Assembly (NCBI RefSeq): GCF_001637225.1
Contig: NZ_LVJI01000030.1
Coordinates: 91,328-155,327 of the forward strand
Source of the DNA: Paenibacillus antarcticus
GTDB lineage: Bacteria > Bacillota > Bacilli > Paenibacillales > Paenibacillaceae
Direction: 5' to 3'
Length of the DNA stretch: 64,000 nucleotides
Shown: in pieces, positions 63,833 to 64,000 of the stretch
How the letters are laid out: every line of letters starts with the position of its first letter
Numbering within the stretch: the stretch's first letter is position 1
The notes under the pieces: generated by a model
Databases searched by the model: none
Told to the model about the DNA's origin: nothing
Seen by the model: only the letters and a program-made list of their open reading frames with translations
Translations under genes and position numbers: made by a program

Positions 63833-64000
63833 TGAAGTGACCCCTGTCAAGTAGACAATTAACAAAAAGCAATATTTAAGCAGCCTGAGTCCTGTATTCG
63901 TAGGGGCTCAGGTTGTTTAGTTTCTTTTGAAAGCGTTCATGGTTGTAGAAATGGATGTACTGCTTAACGGCGTGTTCGACCTGCTTTACAGAATGAAAAA
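63833..64000 (-). mobile_element. One end of an IS3-family insertion sequence
   Basis: The plausible terminus TGAAGTGACCCCTGTCAAG lies at about 63833 and the transposase 3' end starts at 63876 on the minus strand. The element continues beyond the window, so its other end and target duplication are not visible. Confidence 0.75.
63876..64000 (-). CDS. IS3-family (IS150-like) transposase OrfB, C-terminal part
   Basis: The minus-strand frame ends at 63876 (TAA). The visible part reads QVEHAVKQYIHFYNHERFQ followed by KKLNNLSPYEYR and a short tail, the characteristic C-terminus of IS3-family integrases. It is truncated by the window edge only; no frameshift is visible in the 41 codons present. Confidence 0.9.
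   Translation of the reverse strand, partial: FHSVKQVEHAVKQYIHFYNHERFQKKLNNLSPYEYRTQAA

Overview
The window reads as chromosome of a spore-forming, low-to-moderate G+C Firmicute, most likely a Paenibacillus or close relative. The evidence is B. subtilis-like gene order (rpsU-yqeY-nfeD-floA, yqfCD-phoH-pgpH-ybeY-dgkA-cdd-era-yqzL-recO, glyQS, yqxD-dnaG-sigA-trmK-nif3, typA-ylaH-ylaJ-ylaK), a T-box leader on glyQS, the bacillithiol gene bshC, sporulation genes (yqfC, yqfD, a CotD-like coat protein, a YlaJ-type lipoprotein, an RsfA-like regulator), strong AGGAGG-type ribosome sites and frequent TTG/GTG starts. The RNase P RNA is A-type by sequence, unlike the B-type RNA of Bacillus. These are identifications by eye; no database was searched.

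Layout. 1-9910: DNA break repair, 3' end of addB, then addA, sbcD, sbcC, coupled by short overlaps. 9911-10100: a candidate anaerobically controlled small RNA with an FNR/Rex-type box, extended -10 and branched terminator. 10194-13450: an Sm-like small protein, a HIT hydrolase, rpsU, yqeY, nfeD. 13490-26868: flotillin FloA, sporulation proteins YqfC/YqfD, PhoH, the c-di-AMP phosphodiesterase PgpH, YbeY, DgkA, a triple 66-bp repeat, Cdd, Era, YqzL, RecO, then the T-box and glyQS. 27026-32684: yqxD, dnaG, sigA, trmK, nif3. 32779-33190: rnpB. 33396-38218: a CotD-like protein, a membrane-anchored subtilase, a YpuI-like protein, a DUF1540 protein, a small membrane protein and a lytic transglycosylase. 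38349-40735: a possible structured leader followed by nifZ-thiI (4-thiouridine pathway). 40869-42353: two divergent TerC/YjbE-type membrane proteins. 42614-49181: a DUF5668-like protein, typA, ylaH, an LCP protein, a flavin-type small protein, ylaJ, ylaK. 49382-52159: an orphan solute-binding protein, a CwlO-like coiled-coil protein without a hydrolase domain and a DUF2626-like protein. 52494-54742: an RsfA-like regulator, a PanE-like reductase and a DUF3397-like protein. 54899-60586: a complete oligopeptide ABC transporter, oppABCDF. 60869-63795: bshC and an adenosylhomocysteinase. 63833-64000: one end of an IS3-family element running off the window.

How it works together. Most of the window is housekeeping: replication initiation and transcription (dnaG, sigA), translation (rpsU, glyQS, ybeY, era, typA, thiI), recombination (addAB, recO, sbcCD) and envelope or sporulation functions. 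No prophage, CRISPR array, defence island or biosynthetic cluster is visible. The least explained parts are non-coding: the FNR/Rex-box RNA locus beside an Sm-like gene, the triple repeat ahead of cdd, the structured element ahead of nifZ-thiI, and paired long inverted repeats behind the RsfA-like gene.
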